Counted from the first letter of the stretch, positions 36,969 to 46,349 are shown. The stretch: DNA of 64,000 nt from Aerococcus sp. Group 1 (GCF_000193205.1 NC_015278.1:1364001-1428000), one strand, 5' to 3'. Program-made: numbers and translations. The notes: generated from the letters alone by a model not told the origin.

Positions 36969-38408
36969 TTACTGCTTAACTTCCTTTTCTTCATCCCATA
37001 AGAAATGATAAGTTCCTTCTTGGTCCACTCTTTGATAGGTATGGGCCCCAAAATAATCTCTTTGTGCTTGGATCATATTAGCAGGTAGTGTAGCGGAACG
37101 ATAGCTGTCATAATATGAAATTGCGCTAGTAAATCCAGATACTGGAATCCCTGCTTGAACCGCTGCGCTAACCACATCACGGGTAGCTTGTTGGTATTTA
37201 GCGGCTATTTCCTTAAAGTAATCATCTAAAAGAATATTTTCTAATTCTGGATTATTCTCATAAGCAGCCATAATTGTTTCAAGGAATTGGGCTCGAATAA
37301 TACATCCCCCTCTAAAAATACTTGCAATGGCCTTATAATCTAAGTCCCAGTTGTAAGTCTTGCTTGCCTCACGGTATTCCACAAAACCTTGGGCGTAGCT
37401 CATGAGTTTAGAGAAATAGAGGGCTTGACGGATTTTTTCAATAAAGGCTTCCTTTTCCTTATCCTCAACGTCTTTCACTTGGCTTGGACCTTCTAAGACT
37501 TGGCTAGCACGAACGCGTTCATCCTTTAAAGCAGAAATATAACGCGCATAGACTGAATCCGTAATGGTTGGTAATGGCACACCTAAGTCTAAGGCCTCTT
37601 GTGATGTCCATTTTCCGGTTCCCTTATTACCTGCAGCATCAAGAATAACATCAATCATTGGCGCTTGGGTTTGGGGGTCCTTCTTGGTCAAAATATCAGC
37701 GGTAATTTCAATCAAATAGCTGTCTAATTCGCCTTGGTTCCATTGCTTGAAGTATTGAGCACATTCTTCCACGCTTAAGCCTAAATAGTGACGCAATAAA
37801 TCATAGGATTCACTAATTAATTCCATGTCCCCATATTCGATACCATTATGGACCATTTTGACAAAGTGACCGGCCCCATTTTCACCAATATAGGTCACGC
37901 AAGGTTTACCATCACTTGGTGCCTTAGCGGCCATGGCTTCAAGAATATCTTTCATTTCTAGATAGGCTTCTTTTTGACCACCTGGCATTAAAGCAGGCCC
38001 CTTCAGGGCACCCTCTTCACCACCAGAAACTCCCATACCGATAAAGTGGATTCCGGATTGAGCTAATTTTTCTGAACGCCGCATAGTATCTTTGAAATAA
38101 GTGTTTCCTCCGTCAATGAGGATATCGCCTTCTTCTAAAAGCGGTAAAATTTGGTCAATAAAATGATCAGTAGCTGCCCCAGCCTTTACCATAAGTAAAA
38201 TACGACGGGGTCGTTCAAGATGTTCAACAAATTCTTCTAGCGAACGGGTAGGGACTAAGTTTTTGTCCTTGTTTTCTTCATAAACGGCTTCCATCCGTGA
38301 GGTAGTCCGATTATAAATAGCGACCGTATAGCCGCGGCTTTCAATATTTAGGGCCAAGTTTTTCCCCATTACCGCCATTCCGATTACACCAATTTGTGCT
38401 TGAGTCAT
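36969..38408 (-). CDS. gnd: 6-phosphogluconate dehydrogenase, NADP-dependent, decarboxylating
   Basis: A 479-residue enzyme of the long Gnd class. It has the Rossmann start [27 protein letters not shown] for NADP preference, the signature [16 protein letters not shown] and the catalytic Lys/Asn region [15 protein letters not shown]. It makes ribulose 5-phosphate, CO2 and NADPH in the oxidative pentose phosphate pathway. GGAGG precedes the start. The downstream response regulator is probably cotranscribed. Confidence 0.96.
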   Translation of the reverse strand: MTQAQIGVIGMAVMGKNLALNIESRGYTVAIYNRTTSRMEAVYEENKDKNLVPTRSLEEFVEHLERPRRILLMVKAGAATDHFIDQILPLLEEGDILIDGGNTYFKDTMRRSEKLAQSGIHFIGMGVSGGEEGALKGPALMPGGQKEAYLEMKDILEAMAAKAPSDGKPCVTYIGENGAGHFVKMVHNGIEYGDMELISESYDLLRHYLGLSVEECAQYFKQWNQGELDSYLIEITADILTKKDPQTQAPMIDVILDAAGNKGTGKWTSQEALDLGVPLPTITDSVYARYISALKDERVRASQVLEGPSQVKDVEDKEKEAFIEKIRQALYFSKLMSYAQGFVEYREASKTYNWDLDYKAIASIFRGGCIIRAQFLETIMAAYENNPELENILLDDYFKEIAAKYQQATRDVVSAAVQAGIPVSGFTSAISYYDSYRSATLPANMIQAQRDYFGAHTYQRVDQEGTYHFLWDEEKEVKQ

Positions 38409-38594
38409 AGTAGTTCCTCCTACATTCTAATAACATTCGATGAGATTGCGTCATTAGGCTTCTCATTTCAATGATAATATTATCAAAGTCTTTAGCAAAA
38501 ATAAAGACGTAGCCAGGCACATGTTTTCAACCTTTGCTTAAGTGAAGGCTTAAAGAAATCTTTCTAAGTCCACGTTAAATGTCTTTAGCCTTTA

Positions 38595-38603
38595 TGCTAT
38601 AAT
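38595..38603 (+). promoter_or_regulatory. Extended -10 promoter of the 57-residue ORF
   Basis: TGCTATAAT is a consensus extended -10 element 36 bases before the ATG at 38639. The -35 region is weak. Confidence 0.6.
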
Positions 38604-38638
38604 AGCAAGGAGATTATTGTAAGGAGCGTTATACGAAT

Positions 38639-38812
38639 ATGTCAAATTCAACGAATTGGAAAGAGCAACGCGAAAAAGCCTATGAAAAATCAGAACGAAA
38701 AAAAAGGCGGAAGAAAAGATGGGGCAAATTATTCACCTGGGCCATGTTACTTGCCCTCGTTTCGAGTGTAGTGATTAGTCTAGGCGTTGCCGTTTACGGG
38801 TATTTTTTCTAA
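38639..38812 (+). CDS. Small single-span membrane protein, 57 residues
   Basis: A short ORF with its own extended -10 promoter, AAGGAG ribosome site (12 bases from the ATG, rather long) and strong terminator. The protein has a polar N-terminus (MSNSTNWKEQREKAYEKSER), a very basic stretch (KKRRKKRWGK) and one C-terminal helix (about 31-57), so it should be inserted N-in. The layout resembles the N-terminal anchor of class A penicillin-binding proteins, but no catalytic part follows. It could be a free-standing membrane peptide or a leftover of a larger gene. One more base in the T6 run near its end would add only four residues. Function unknown. Confidence 0.65.
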   Translation: MSNSTNWKEQREKAYEKSERKKRRKKRWGKLFTWAMLLALVSSVVISLGVAVYGYFF

Positions 38813-38821
38813 ATAAACGCT

Positions 38822-38856
38822 AAAAAGCTTGCCTCTCTTCGATTGGCAAGCTTTTT
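38822..38856. terminator. Bidirectional terminator between the 57-residue ORF and thiI
   Basis: AAAAAGCTTGCC pairs perfectly with GGCAAGCTTTTT around an 11-base loop. The A and T tracts serve both strands. Confidence 0.92.
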
Positions 38857-38898
38857 ATATTGTTCTTTTTTACGACCTTGATCGACTCGCTTATATTT

Positions 38899-40122
38899 TT
38901 AAAGTAAGTCATCCATGGCTTCTTCCTGGGCACTGCTTTCCTCTAAGGAATGATGGTCAATTCGCTCAAAGTTAAGCTTAGCTAGGCAATTATCCACTAA
39001 GCTATCAATATCAAGACGAGATTCATAATATTCGCAGCGGTCTACTTTTGGCTTAGTACTTGGTGAAGCCGGTGCAAAGACAGTACAGCAGTCCTCAAAG
39101 GGTTGAATCGACAAATCAAAGGTATCAATTGCTTGAGCAATATCAATAATTTCTAATTTATCCATGGTAACAACAGGACGAATAATCGGCGTTGTGGTCA
39201 CGGCATTGATGGCATACATGGATTCAGCGGTCTGAGAAGCCACTTGCCCAAGGGACTCTCCATTAATAATGGATAGGGCATGGTACTGGTCACGAATGCG
39301 GTCAGCCACCCTTAGCATCATCCGCCGGGTAATAGTCATTAAATATTCACTGGGAATATGCTCCTTAATTGCTTCTTGAATTTCTGTAAAAGGCACTTCA
39401 ATAAAATCGATCCAAGAGCCAAATTTAGTCAACTTACCCGCTAATTGTTTCGCCTTTTCTAGGGCTTGGGGACTGGTATAGGGTGGTGAAGCAAAGTGGA
39501 TGGCAATGGGTCTGACTCCACGTTTCATGGCTAAATACCCCGCTACCGGAGAATCAATCCCCCCAGATAACATGAGGATCCCACGGGAACTGGTTCCCAC
39601 CGGTAAACCGCCGATCCCTTTAATCCAGTCCGAGGAAACGACAAAGTCCTTGAAGCGCACCTTGACCCGGACAGTGAGGTCGGGCTTTTTCATTTTAACT
39701 TCTAAATCAGGGAATTCTTCCATCAGATAAGCCCCTAATTCCCGGTTAATAGCATTGGTGTCCATATGATAATTGTGGTCGGAACGGGAAGTAGCGACCT
39801 TGAAGCTATGAATTTCCCTTTCATCTAACTTTTCTTTCACTACTTGTTTGGCCACTTCTTTTAACAGGTCAAAGTCGCGGTCAATTTCGTAGACGGGACT
39901 ATAACTTTGGATACCAAAAATATATTGCAAGCGATCAATAACGATTCCCTTATCGACACCATTAAGCTCAATAAACATGAAATCGAACTGTTCACTCACC
40001 TTAACCTGTGGATAGTCGGAAAAGATTTGGCGAATATTTTCAGCTAAACGGTTAATAAAACGACGTTTATTTTTTCCTTTCACTGATAATTCGCCATAAC
40101 GAATCATGATTTTAGTTTCCAT
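38899..40122 (-). CDS. thiI: tRNA 4-thiouridine synthase ThiI
   Basis: A 407-residue ThiI with an N-terminal ferredoxin-like/THUMP region (1-165) and a PP-loop ATP pyrophosphatase domain (GILMLSGGIDSPVAGYLAMK). The E. coli rhodanese tail is absent, as is normal in Firmicutes. It makes s4U8 in tRNA and may supply sulfur for thiazole synthesis. The adjacent upstream cysteine desulfurase (8 bases away) is its usual sulfur donor, so the two form an operon. Confidence 0.95.
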   Translation of the reverse strand: METKIMIRYGELSVKGKNKRRFINRLAENIRQIFSDYPQVKVSEQFDFMFIELNGVDKGIVIDRLQYIFGIQSYSPVYEIDRDFDLLKEVAKQVVKEKLDEREIHSFKVATSRSDHNYHMDTNAINRELGAYLMEEFPDLEVKMKKPDLTVRVKVRFKDFVVSSDWIKGIGGLPVGTSSRGILMLSGGIDSPVAGYLAMKRGVRPIAIHFASPPYTSPQALEKAKQLAGKLTKFGSWIDFIEVPFTEIQEAIKEHIPSEYLMTITRRMMLRVADRIRDQYHALSIINGESLGQVASQTAESMYAINAVTTTPIIRPVVTMDKLEIIDIAQAIDTFDLSIQPFEDCCTVFAPASPSTKPKVDRCEYYESRLDIDSLVDNCLAKLNFERIDHHSLEESSAQEEAMDDLL

Positions 40123-40130
40123 AAGACCTC

Positions 40131-41285
40131 CTATTGGATAACAGTAAATTTTTGACGTAAATCTTCAAAAGTGTCAATAAAGCACTGGGCTTCTTCTTCT
40201 GTATTTTCAAAGCCAAAGCTTAGACGAATAGCCGAATGAGCCCAAGAGCCATCAACCCCCATGGCTAGTAAGGTGGATGAAGAATGACCGGTTTGGCGGC
40301 TAGAACAGGCACTGGTTGTGGACACATAGATGCCCTTTTCTTCCAAAGCGTGGACCATCACTTCTCCACGAACCGCCTTTAAAGCAAAGCAGAGTACATG
40401 AGGAGAAGCGCCTGATGCAGGAGAAAAAATGCGGATGGTATCAGGGTATTGTTTGAGGTAAGCTCTGATTAAAGCTTGGATGGCTTCTTGGCGCTGGTTT
40501 TCTTCTTGAGCCCGCTCTAAACTTAAACGGAAGGCCTTGGCTGTTGCCACAATTCCGGGTAAGTTTTCGGTACCACTCCGTAGATTTGCTTCTTGGCCGC
40601 CACCTTCTACTAAATTCTTCAATGTCCGGTTTTTCTTTTTGTAGAGAATTCCCACTCCCCGAGGCCCATTGAATTTATGCGATGAGAAGGAATACAAATC
40701 AACCCGAGAATGAATGAGGGGATTCTTAAAACGGCCCAAGCTTTGGACGCCATCAACATGAAAGTGGATGGTGGGGAAATCGGTTAAAATTTCAGCAATC
40801 TCCTTGATCGGTTGGATGGTCCCAATTTCATTATTTACAGCCATGATTGACACCAGAATCGTATCCGCTCGCAATGCGGCCTGAAGATCCTTGGGGTTTA
40901 CCCGCCCTTCCTTATCAACAGGTAAGTAAGTCACTTCAAAACCTTCTTGTTCTAGCTCTTTTAAAGTATGACTGACTGAGGGGTGTTCAACACTAGAAGT
41001 AATAATATGTTTGCCTCGACCCGCCTTTTCATAGGCCGTTCCTTTGAGAGCCCAGTTATTGGATTCGGTTCCCCCACTGGTAAAAAAGATTTCCTCAGCC
41101 TGGCAGCCACAGAGCTCTGCGATTTGCTGGCGGGCTTTATTGAGCAAGGCTTTTGCTTGGTTACCTAAGTCATGCAAGCTAGAAGGGTTGCCGTAATAAT
41201 TCTCCATGGTCATCACCAGGGACTTTAAAGCGGCAGGATCAATTTTAGTTGTTGCACTATTATCAAAATAAATGATTTCTGACAT
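40131..41285 (-). CDS. Cysteine desulfurase (NifS/IscS-like), partner of ThiI
   Basis: About 384 residues from the ATG at 41285 (MSEIIYFDNSATTKIDPAAL) after AAGGAG; a start eight codons upstream is less likely. It is a PLP enzyme with the Schiff-base Lys in SSHKFNGPRGVG and the catalytic Cys in TTSACSSRQTGHSS. It removes sulfur from cysteine as a persulfide. The location directly upstream of thiI points to a role in tRNA thiolation (NifZ-like in Bacillus) rather than bulk Fe-S assembly. Confidence 0.92.
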   Translation of the reverse strand: MSEIIYFDNSATTKIDPAALKSLVMTMENYYGNPSSLHDLGNQAKALLNKARQQIAELCGCQAEEIFFTSGGTESNNWALKGTAYEKAGRGKHIITSSVEHPSVSHTLKELEQEGFEVTYLPVDKEGRVNPKDLQAALRADTILVSIMAVNNEIGTIQPIKEIAEILTDFPTIHFHVDGVQSLGRFKNPLIHSRVDLYSFSSHKFNGPRGVGILYKKKNRTLKNLVEGGGQEANLRSGTENLPGIVATAKAFRLSLERAQEENQRQEAIQALIRAYLKQYPDTIRIFSPASGASPHVLCFALKAVRGEVMVHALEEKGIYVSTTSACSSRQTGHSSSTLLAMGVDGSWAHSAIRLSFGFENTEEEAQCFIDTFEDLRQKFTVIQ

Positions 41286-41350
41286 GATTACTCCTTTACA
41301 AACGGTCAAAATAGTGACTGCTAGTCATTCCATCAATGGATAAAAAAGCA

Positions 41351-41394
41351 AAAGTGCATCAAATCAATAGCTATCCAATTGATTGAAGCACTTT
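41351..41394 (-). terminator. Terminator of ezrA
   Basis: On the minus strand AAAGTGC with inner AATCAAT pairs with ATTGATT and GCACTTT, followed by TGCTTTTTTA. It lies about 40 bases after ezrA. Confidence 0.8.
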
Positions 41395-41432
41395 CCTTGT
41401 TTAGAGACTGGTCAATGAGCCCCTATTAATAT

Positions 41433-43154
41433 TTAATATAAACGCTCTTCTTTCTCTTGACGATATTGGTTCTCGACTTTATTAGAAGCCCCTGACTCTA
41501 ATTGGTCAACAGCTTGACTAATAGTCTGATGAGCCTTTTTATAATCGAAAGTTTGATTAAAGTAATAAGAAGATTTTTCGATGGCTTGATTCAGTTCAGG
41601 ATGGTTGGCCCGGTAGCGGTTAGCATATTGAACGGTTTGTTCGGTCAATAAGGCTTGGTCAATCATATTTTCCGTTTCTAAATCCAGGCGCTCAATCGCT
41701 TCGGAAACTTCATTGACGAGCTGGTCAATTTCATCCATATCCAGTTTGACCCGATTCATTTTGCGCTCGAGTTCTTCAACTTTATCTTCAGTAGCAAAAT
41801 AACGATCTAGATAAGCATCAGGAAGTCCCGGTAAATGATACTGATTCACCCGACGTTTCATGTTACGCATATCTAAGTCGAAAGTGTAAAGCATGTCACG
41901 GGCATCGCGTTCTTTTTGCCGGAGATTGGCTAAGGACCCCACAATATGGGATTGGGCCTTATCAATTTCATTAAGCTGTTCATATTTATCTTTATAAACG
42001 CTCTGCATGTCGGTATAGGCAATGACGTGGGCTCCTAGACGTTGGTTAACGGTATCCACTTCTTCGTGGATGCGGTCAATTTGAGCAGCGTAGTCCTGTA
42101 ACTTGCCCAGTTCATTATCATGAAGCAGATAATTTTGGGACACCCGGTCAATTTCTAGTGATCCATAGCGATTACTTTGGCGGACTTGGTTAATTCTTTG
42201 TTCAAGGTTACCTTGGTTTTTCTCAATATATTCCTTAGCCCGTAATTCAACTTCCATTAATTCATAGCTGCGGTCAATTTGAGCTTCAGTTGCGCTCATT
42301 AAGGAAGATGTTTCACTTAAATCGCATTCAGCTAAGGCTGCATAGCATTGCTCGATGCCCTTTTCTACCTGTTGAATTTCTTCATCAACCCGCACACCAG
42401 AAGGGAATTGGAAGTCCATATCTAGCATTTGCGAATAGCCTGATTTAAGGTCTTCAAGTTGTTCTTCATATTCATTATCAATCTTATCCAATAGCTTAGG
42501 AATTTCTTCCATCATTGCTTCTAAGGCTTCAATATCTTCCTTAGTTTGGTCTAAAACATCATGAGCGGCTAGATAGTCGGCATCGCTCATTAAGGTATTG
42601 TATTTGGTAAAGTCCAATTCAATATAAGAAAGATGTTTTTCCAAAGTTTCTTGTGAATCCCCATAGGCATAACCATGAGCAAGGAGTTGTTTTCTTATTT
42701 TGGCATAGCGGTCATTAATCTCTTGAAAATAAGCTTCATTTTTTGACTCGCTAGCTAAGAGTTCTTCTAAGGATTGATTGATATTTTGAACATCTTGCAA
42801 AGTATCATAAATCAACTTTTCGGTTTCTTCGGCCGTTTTTCTAGACTTAATCAGCGAAAATTTATCAGCATCTGCCTGGGCCTGCACCAGTGCCGCTTCA
42901 ATTTCAGGCAACTTATACTGTTTAATAGTTTGCCACTTGGCTTGTTCAGCCTCAAATAGCCGGCGTGTGTTTCCACTCACATTTTTATTACGGATAGTGT
43001 AGAGTTTATCTGCAACAGGAATGGCCATGATCTCCTGTTTTTTCTCATCAAGTTCTAGGTTGGTTTTGCTTTGCTTGCGACCTAAGTAGTAGAGTAGGCC
43101 ATAGCCAATCAAAATAATCACAATGATGATGATTAGAGCAATTATAAATCCCAC
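41433..43154 (-). CDS. ezrA: Septation ring formation regulator EzrA
   Basis: A 573-residue protein with a single N-terminal transmembrane helix (about 3-24) and a cytoplasmic part made almost wholly of coiled coils, the EzrA layout and length. EzrA restrains Z-ring assembly and links FtsZ with the cell-wall machinery in low-GC Gram-positives. It lies between rpsD and the nifS-like/thiI pair, its usual neighbours in lactobacilli and streptococci. Confidence 0.94.
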   Translation of the reverse strand: MGFIIALIIIIVIILIGYGLLYYLGRKQSKTNLELDEKKQEIMAIPVADKLYTIRNKNVSGNTRRLFEAEQAKWQTIKQYKLPEIEAALVQAQADADKFSLIKSRKTAEETEKLIYDTLQDVQNINQSLEELLASESKNEAYFQEINDRYAKIRKQLLAHGYAYGDSQETLEKHLSYIELDFTKYNTLMSDADYLAAHDVLDQTKEDIEALEAMMEEIPKLLDKIDNEYEEQLEDLKSGYSQMLDMDFQFPSGVRVDEEIQQVEKGIEQCYAALAECDLSETSSLMSATEAQIDRSYELMEVELRAKEYIEKNQGNLEQRINQVRQSNRYGSLEIDRVSQNYLLHDNELGKLQDYAAQIDRIHEEVDTVNQRLGAHVIAYTDMQSVYKDKYEQLNEIDKAQSHIVGSLANLRQKERDARDMLYTFDLDMRNMKRRVNQYHLPGLPDAYLDRYFATEDKVEELERKMNRVKLDMDEIDQLVNEVSEAIERLDLETENMIDQALLTEQTVQYANRYRANHPELNQAIEKSSYYFNQTFDYKKAHQTISQAVDQLESGASNKVENQYRQEKEERLY

Positions 43155-43296
43155 TGTCTTCCCCCCTCTATTGCTAAAAAGACGCTTTTATACCTAATAA
43201 TAAACATTATACGCTAAAGTTAGGACTTAGTCCACACTGGCCTTAGGGCAATGACCAAAGTATCCACCCGGCAAGGGGCTACTCCCGCTATACAAT

Positions 43297-43329
43297 AAAA
43301 GTCTGTTACAAAAACTGTAACAGACTTTT
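43297..43329 (-). terminator. Terminator of rpsD
   Basis: On the minus strand AAAAGTCTGTTACA pairs perfectly with TGTAACAGACTTTT around a short loop, with T continuing. It lies 12 bases after rpsD. Confidence 0.93.
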
Positions 43330-43340
43330 CTAAAAGCGGA

Positions 43341-43952
43341 TTAAACTTGGTTGTAGTATTCAACAACGAGTGATTCGTCAATTTCTTGGTTCATTTCATC
43401 GCGTTCTGGTAAGCGTGATAATGAGCCTTCGAGTTTATCAGCATCAAATTCAACATAAGGAACATGGCCATATAAACCTTCAACTGAATCTTTAATCACT
43501 TGTAAGTTCTTAGATTTTTCACGAACGCCGATAACTTGTCCTACTTCAACAATGTAAGAAGGAATATCAACACGTTTGCCATCAACAGTAATATGCCCAT
43601 GGGAAACTAATTGACGGGCTTGGCGACGGGTAGAAGCTAAACCTAAACGGTAAACCATATTATCTAAACGTTGTTCTAAAAGGGTCATGAAGTTGGTACC
43701 CACAGTACCTTCTTTAATCTTTTCAGCACGGTTGTATAGATTATGGAATTGTTTTTCAGTTAAACCATAGATAAAACGTAATTTTTGTTTTTCTTGTAAT
43801 TGAAGACCGTATTCAGATAAGCTCTTACGACGTTGGTTAGGTCCATGTTGACCAGGAGCGTAAGGGCGACGGGCTAATTCTTTACCAGTTCCGGATAATG
43901 AAATCCCATAACGACGTGATTTCTTCCAGCTTGGTCCTGTATAACGTGACAT
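43341..43952 (-). CDS. rpsD: Small ribosomal subunit protein uS4
   Basis: A 203-residue S4 protein: [20 protein letters not shown] start, [16 protein letters not shown], and an S4 RNA-binding domain ([20 protein letters not shown]). It nucleates 30S assembly on 16S rRNA. It is monocistronic, with its own promoter, a structured leader (44018-44113) suggesting feedback control by S4, and a strong terminator. Confidence 0.97.
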   Translation of the reverse strand: MSRYTGPSWKKSRRYGISLSGTGKELARRPYAPGQHGPNQRRKSLSEYGLQLQEKQKLRFIYGLTEKQFHNLYNRAEKIKEGTVGTNFMTLLEQRLDNMVYRLGLASTRRQARQLVSHGHITVDGKRVDIPSYIVEVGQVIGVREKSKNLQVIKDSVEGLYGHVPYVEFDADKLEGSLSRLPERDEMNQEIDESLVVEYYNQV

Positions 43953-44017
43953 AAATTGTTTCCTCCATTTTTAAATAATTTCTTTGGAGTAAAATAATTA
44001 TGGAATTGATCGCATTC

Positions 44018-44113
44018 GTGTAGTTCATCCAAGGCTTTCCCCTATGCAGCCGCAGGTACTCACTACACCATTCGTGGGCGAACTATTGACGAGCTTGCTT
44101 CAACTCTGCTGCA
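44018..44113 (-). ncRNA. Structured rpsD leader with interleaved helices, probable S4-binding autoregulatory element
   Basis: Two perfect complementary pairs interleave: 44018-44024 with 44062-44068 (GTGTAGT/ACTACAC) and 44045-44050 with 44108-44113 (TGCAGC/GCTGCA). That order is a pseudoknot topology. rpsD leaders of Bacillus and the E. coli alpha operon leader are known to form pseudoknots bound by S4. Coordinates mark the paired elements; the RNA extends further on both sides. Confidence 0.7.
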
Positions 44114-44131
44114 TTATTTTACACAACCATT

Positions 44132-44160
44132 AGTGTACTAAATATCTACCCTGCTGTCAA
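44132..44160 (-). promoter_or_regulatory. Promoter of rpsD
   Basis: On the minus strand TTGACA (44155-44160) and TACACT (44132-44137) are separated by 17 bases. Transcription starting around 44125 would produce the long structured leader. Confidence 0.82.
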
Positions 44161-44202
44161 TTTATTTACCGATATTTTTCTGATACTTATTCCTAAGCAG
44201 AC

Positions 44203-44898
44203 TTATTGAAGTTTTGCTATAAAGTCCAGCGTAGCTTGGGCGCTTTGACGACCCACTTTTTCAATAAACTCTTCAAAAGTTATATTAGCATCATGGTTAG
44301 CGGTATCTGAGATGGCCCGGATAATAACAAAGGGAATCTTAAAACGATAAGCCACTTGACCAATCGCCGTGCCTTCCATCTCGGTACACATAGCTCCAGG
44401 GAAGTGCTCTTGAATCCAAGCCACCTTGTCTTGGCTAGCAATAAAGGAATCTCCAGAAACAATCGGTCCAACTTTAATGTTAGCTTGGCTAGCATGTTCA
44501 GAATAATACTGATAAAAAGCTGAACGCCATTGAGGGTCGGTTGGGTAGTTAACCGGCATCCCATCCACTTGGCCTAAGACATTATCAAACGCAGTCGCAT
44601 CGACATCGTTATAGATGGCATATTTCGCCAAGACAATGTCCCCAATCTTTAAACTAGGATCAATAGCTCCAGCTGAACCGGTATTAATAATCACATCCGG
44701 ATCTTCCAGAGCAACGACAGTCGTAGCCAAGGCCGCATTGACCTTACCCACACCGGATTGGGCGATCACTAAATCCTTGCCCTGATAGCTGCCTAGCCAA
44801 TAGGTCATATCGGCGATTGTCTTTTCTTCTAAATGGTCAATAGTTTCAATATAATAATTCACTTCCCGACTCAAGGCCGCGATAATAGCAATTTTCAT
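44203..44898 (-). CDS. mtnN: 5'-methylthioadenosine/S-adenosylhomocysteine nucleosidase
   Basis: A 231-residue nucleoside hydrolase with the start MKIAIIAALSREVNYYIETI, the motif QSGVGKVNAALAT, SGDSFIA, MEGTAIGQVAYRF and the catalytic Asp in IRAISDTANHDA. It cleaves adenine from MTA and SAH in methyl-cycle salvage and provides the autoinducer-2 precursor. It is the last gene of nudF-(membrane protein)-mtnN, a recurrent lactic acid bacterial order. Confidence 0.95.
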   Translation of the reverse strand: MKIAIIAALSREVNYYIETIDHLEEKTIADMTYWLGSYQGKDLVIAQSGVGKVNAALATTVVALEDPDVIINTGSAGAIDPSLKIGDIVLAKYAIYNDVDATAFDNVLGQVDGMPVNYPTDPQWRSAFYQYYSEHASQANIKVGPIVSGDSFIASQDKVAWIQEHFPGAMCTEMEGTAIGQVAYRFKIPFVIIRAISDTANHDANITFEEFIEKVGRQSAQATLDFIAKLQ

Positions 44899-44907
44899 TC
44901 TTCTCTC

Positions 44908-45303
44908 CTATACAAAAAATGCAATAGCAGTAACGACAATGATGGCTAAAATTAAAATAATGATACCCCAATTGAGGAAGCGGTCAATTGGAGGCCTTTG
45001 GTGAAGTCTGCCTTCCCTGTCATCTTGGTCTGCTTCCTCAAGTTTCCCAGACTGGCTAGCTGCTTTAGCCGCTTCCAGGTCTGCGTCAGCCTCTTGACTG
45101 GCGGATGAGCTAGCTTGGCTCTCATCAGCTTCTGATTCAGCGAGCTTCTCTGGGGCAACTGGGCGAGATTCATTATCTATTTCTTCTTGGTCATCAAACT
45201 CGTCCTCTTGTTTGAAGAGGCGCCGCCAGATATTTTTGCGGTTGTTCTTCTCCCGGGCCTTCCGATAAGAGCGTCGGGTAATTAAAGGATCCTTTTGCTT
45301 CAT
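44908..45303 (-). CDS. Unidentified membrane protein, single C-terminal helix
   Basis: A 131-residue protein. Residues 1-35 are basic (KQKDPLITRRSYRKAREKNN), residues about 35-100 acidic and low complexity (Glu, Ala, Ser, Asp), and one helix ends the chain (WGIIILILAIIVVTAIAFFV), implying an N-in tail anchor. It sits tightly between nudF and mtnN (5 and 9 bases), so it belongs to that operon. I know no function. Such proteins occur at this position in lactic acid bacteria but are poorly conserved. Confidence 0.8.
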   Translation of the reverse strand: MKQKDPLITRRSYRKAREKNNRKNIWRRLFKQEDEFDDQEEIDNESRPVAPEKLAESEADESQASSSASQEADADLEAAKAASQSGKLEEADQDDREGRLHQRPPIDRFLNWGIIILILAIIVVTAIAFFV

Positions 45304-45308
45304 AATAA

Positions 45309-45860
45309 TTACTTCGTTTCACCTCGTAATTTGATAATCTCCCATTGCTTGACGGCATAAATGGTCTTCATGTCACAAATGTCTCCTTTTTCAATAGCCG
45401 CTTGTACTTCTTCGAAACTTAATTGAAAAACTTCAATATGTTCATCAGCATCTTGGGCTTTAGGATGAGCGACCTTAGCCAAGCTGGAAGCTTGATAAAT
45501 TTGAAGATTTTCATCTAAGTAGCCCGGTGAGACATAAAATTTATCCAGGGCTTGCCAGTTTTCAGCTTGAAAGGCAGTTTCCTCTTCGAGTTCACGCTTG
45601 GCAGCAGTTAAGAGGTCTTCTCCAGGATCGACTAAGCCGGCCGGAATTTCTAAAATTGCCTTTTCAATAGCTTTACGGTATTGCTTGACCAGTAATAATT
45701 TATCATCATTAATCGCTAAAATTGCCACTGCGGGGGCATGGTGGATGATTTCACGATTGGCTTTTTCTTTATTTTGTAATTCCACCACGTGCTTTTCAAC
45801 TTCAATCAAACTGCCTTGGTAAATGATTTCTTTATTGAGTGTTTTTTCACCGAATTCCAT
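45309..45860 (-). CDS. Nudix hydrolase, ADP-ribose pyrophosphatase type
   Basis: A 183-residue Nudix protein. The Nudix box is complete: GLVDPGEDLLTAAKRELEEE, then TAF. The start MEFGEKTLNKEIIYQGSLIE and AVAILAINDDKLLLVKQYR resemble NudF ADP-ribose pyrophosphatases, which yield AMP and ribose 5-phosphate. It is the first gene of the mtnN operon. The substrate is inferred from family resemblance. Confidence 0.9.
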   Translation of the reverse strand: MEFGEKTLNKEIIYQGSLIEVEKHVVELQNKEKANREIIHHAPAVAILAINDDKLLLVKQYRKAIEKAILEIPAGLVDPGEDLLTAAKRELEEETAFQAENWQALDKFYVSPGYLDENLQIYQASSLAKVAHPKAQDADEHIEVFQLSFEEVQAAIEKGDICDMKTIYAVKQWEIIKLRGETK

Positions 45861-46023
45861 GAGGCTACCCCTTTTCTTTGCAATTAAATTCTTTTTTATT
45901 GTAACAAAAATCTCTCAGAATGGGTCAAGGTCTCTAATTCTTAAGCAGAACTTACATATTATTTGTTAAAAGCGTCTTTTTCAACTAGAATATAAACAGA
46001 CAAAAATAAAGGAGGTAATCACT

Positions 46024-46269
46024 ATGGGTTGGATTTGGTCCCTCATTGTTGGTGGTGTACTTGGTGCAATCGCTGGTGCCATCATTGGTAGAGACGTTCC
46101 CGGTGGAGTGATTGGAAATGTAATTGCAGGTATTCTCGGTTCCTGGCTAGGCGGAAAATTAATGTCTGGCTTCGGTCCAGAAATCGGCGGTTTTTACATT
46201 ATTCCTACCCTACTAGGTGCCATTATTATTTTGCTCATCTATTACTGGCTGGCTAAGAAGCTAGGCTAA
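46024..46269 (+). CDS. GlsB/YeaQ/YmgE-family stress-response membrane protein
   Basis: An 81-residue, very hydrophobic, Gly-rich protein with three membrane helices and the family pattern GVLGAIAGAIIGRDVPGGVIGN. Members are stress-linked (GlsB in enterococci), often regulated with Asp23/Gls24 proteins. AAAGGAGG precedes the ATG. Its terminator has been split by an IS3-family insertion downstream. Confidence 0.9.
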   Translation: MGWIWSLIVGGVLGAIAGAIIGRDVPGGVIGNVIAGILGSWLGGKLMSGFGPEIGGFYIIPTLLGAIIILLIYYWLAKKLG

Positions 46270-46288
46270 TTAATTATCAATTAAAAAA

Positions 46289-46308
46289 GGCCCTGAGTCA
46301 CTTGATTA
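46289..46308. repeat. Left arm of a terminator split by the IS3-family element
   Basis: GGCCCTGAGTCACTTGATTA, preceded by A6, is complementary (one extra base) to the segment at 47971-47988. Before the insertion the two formed one bidirectional terminator between glsB and the NADH oxidase gene. Confidence 0.8.
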
Positions 46309-46309
46309 G

Positions 46310-46315
46310 ATTTTA
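46310..46315 (+). repeat. Left target-site duplication of the IS3-family element
   Basis: ATTTTA here and at 47967-47972 directly flank the element. Six bases is more than the usual 3-5 for IS3, so part of the match may be chance. Confidence 0.55.
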
Positions 46316-46349
46316 TGGTGACCCCAATAAGTTGGACTTTATATATAGT

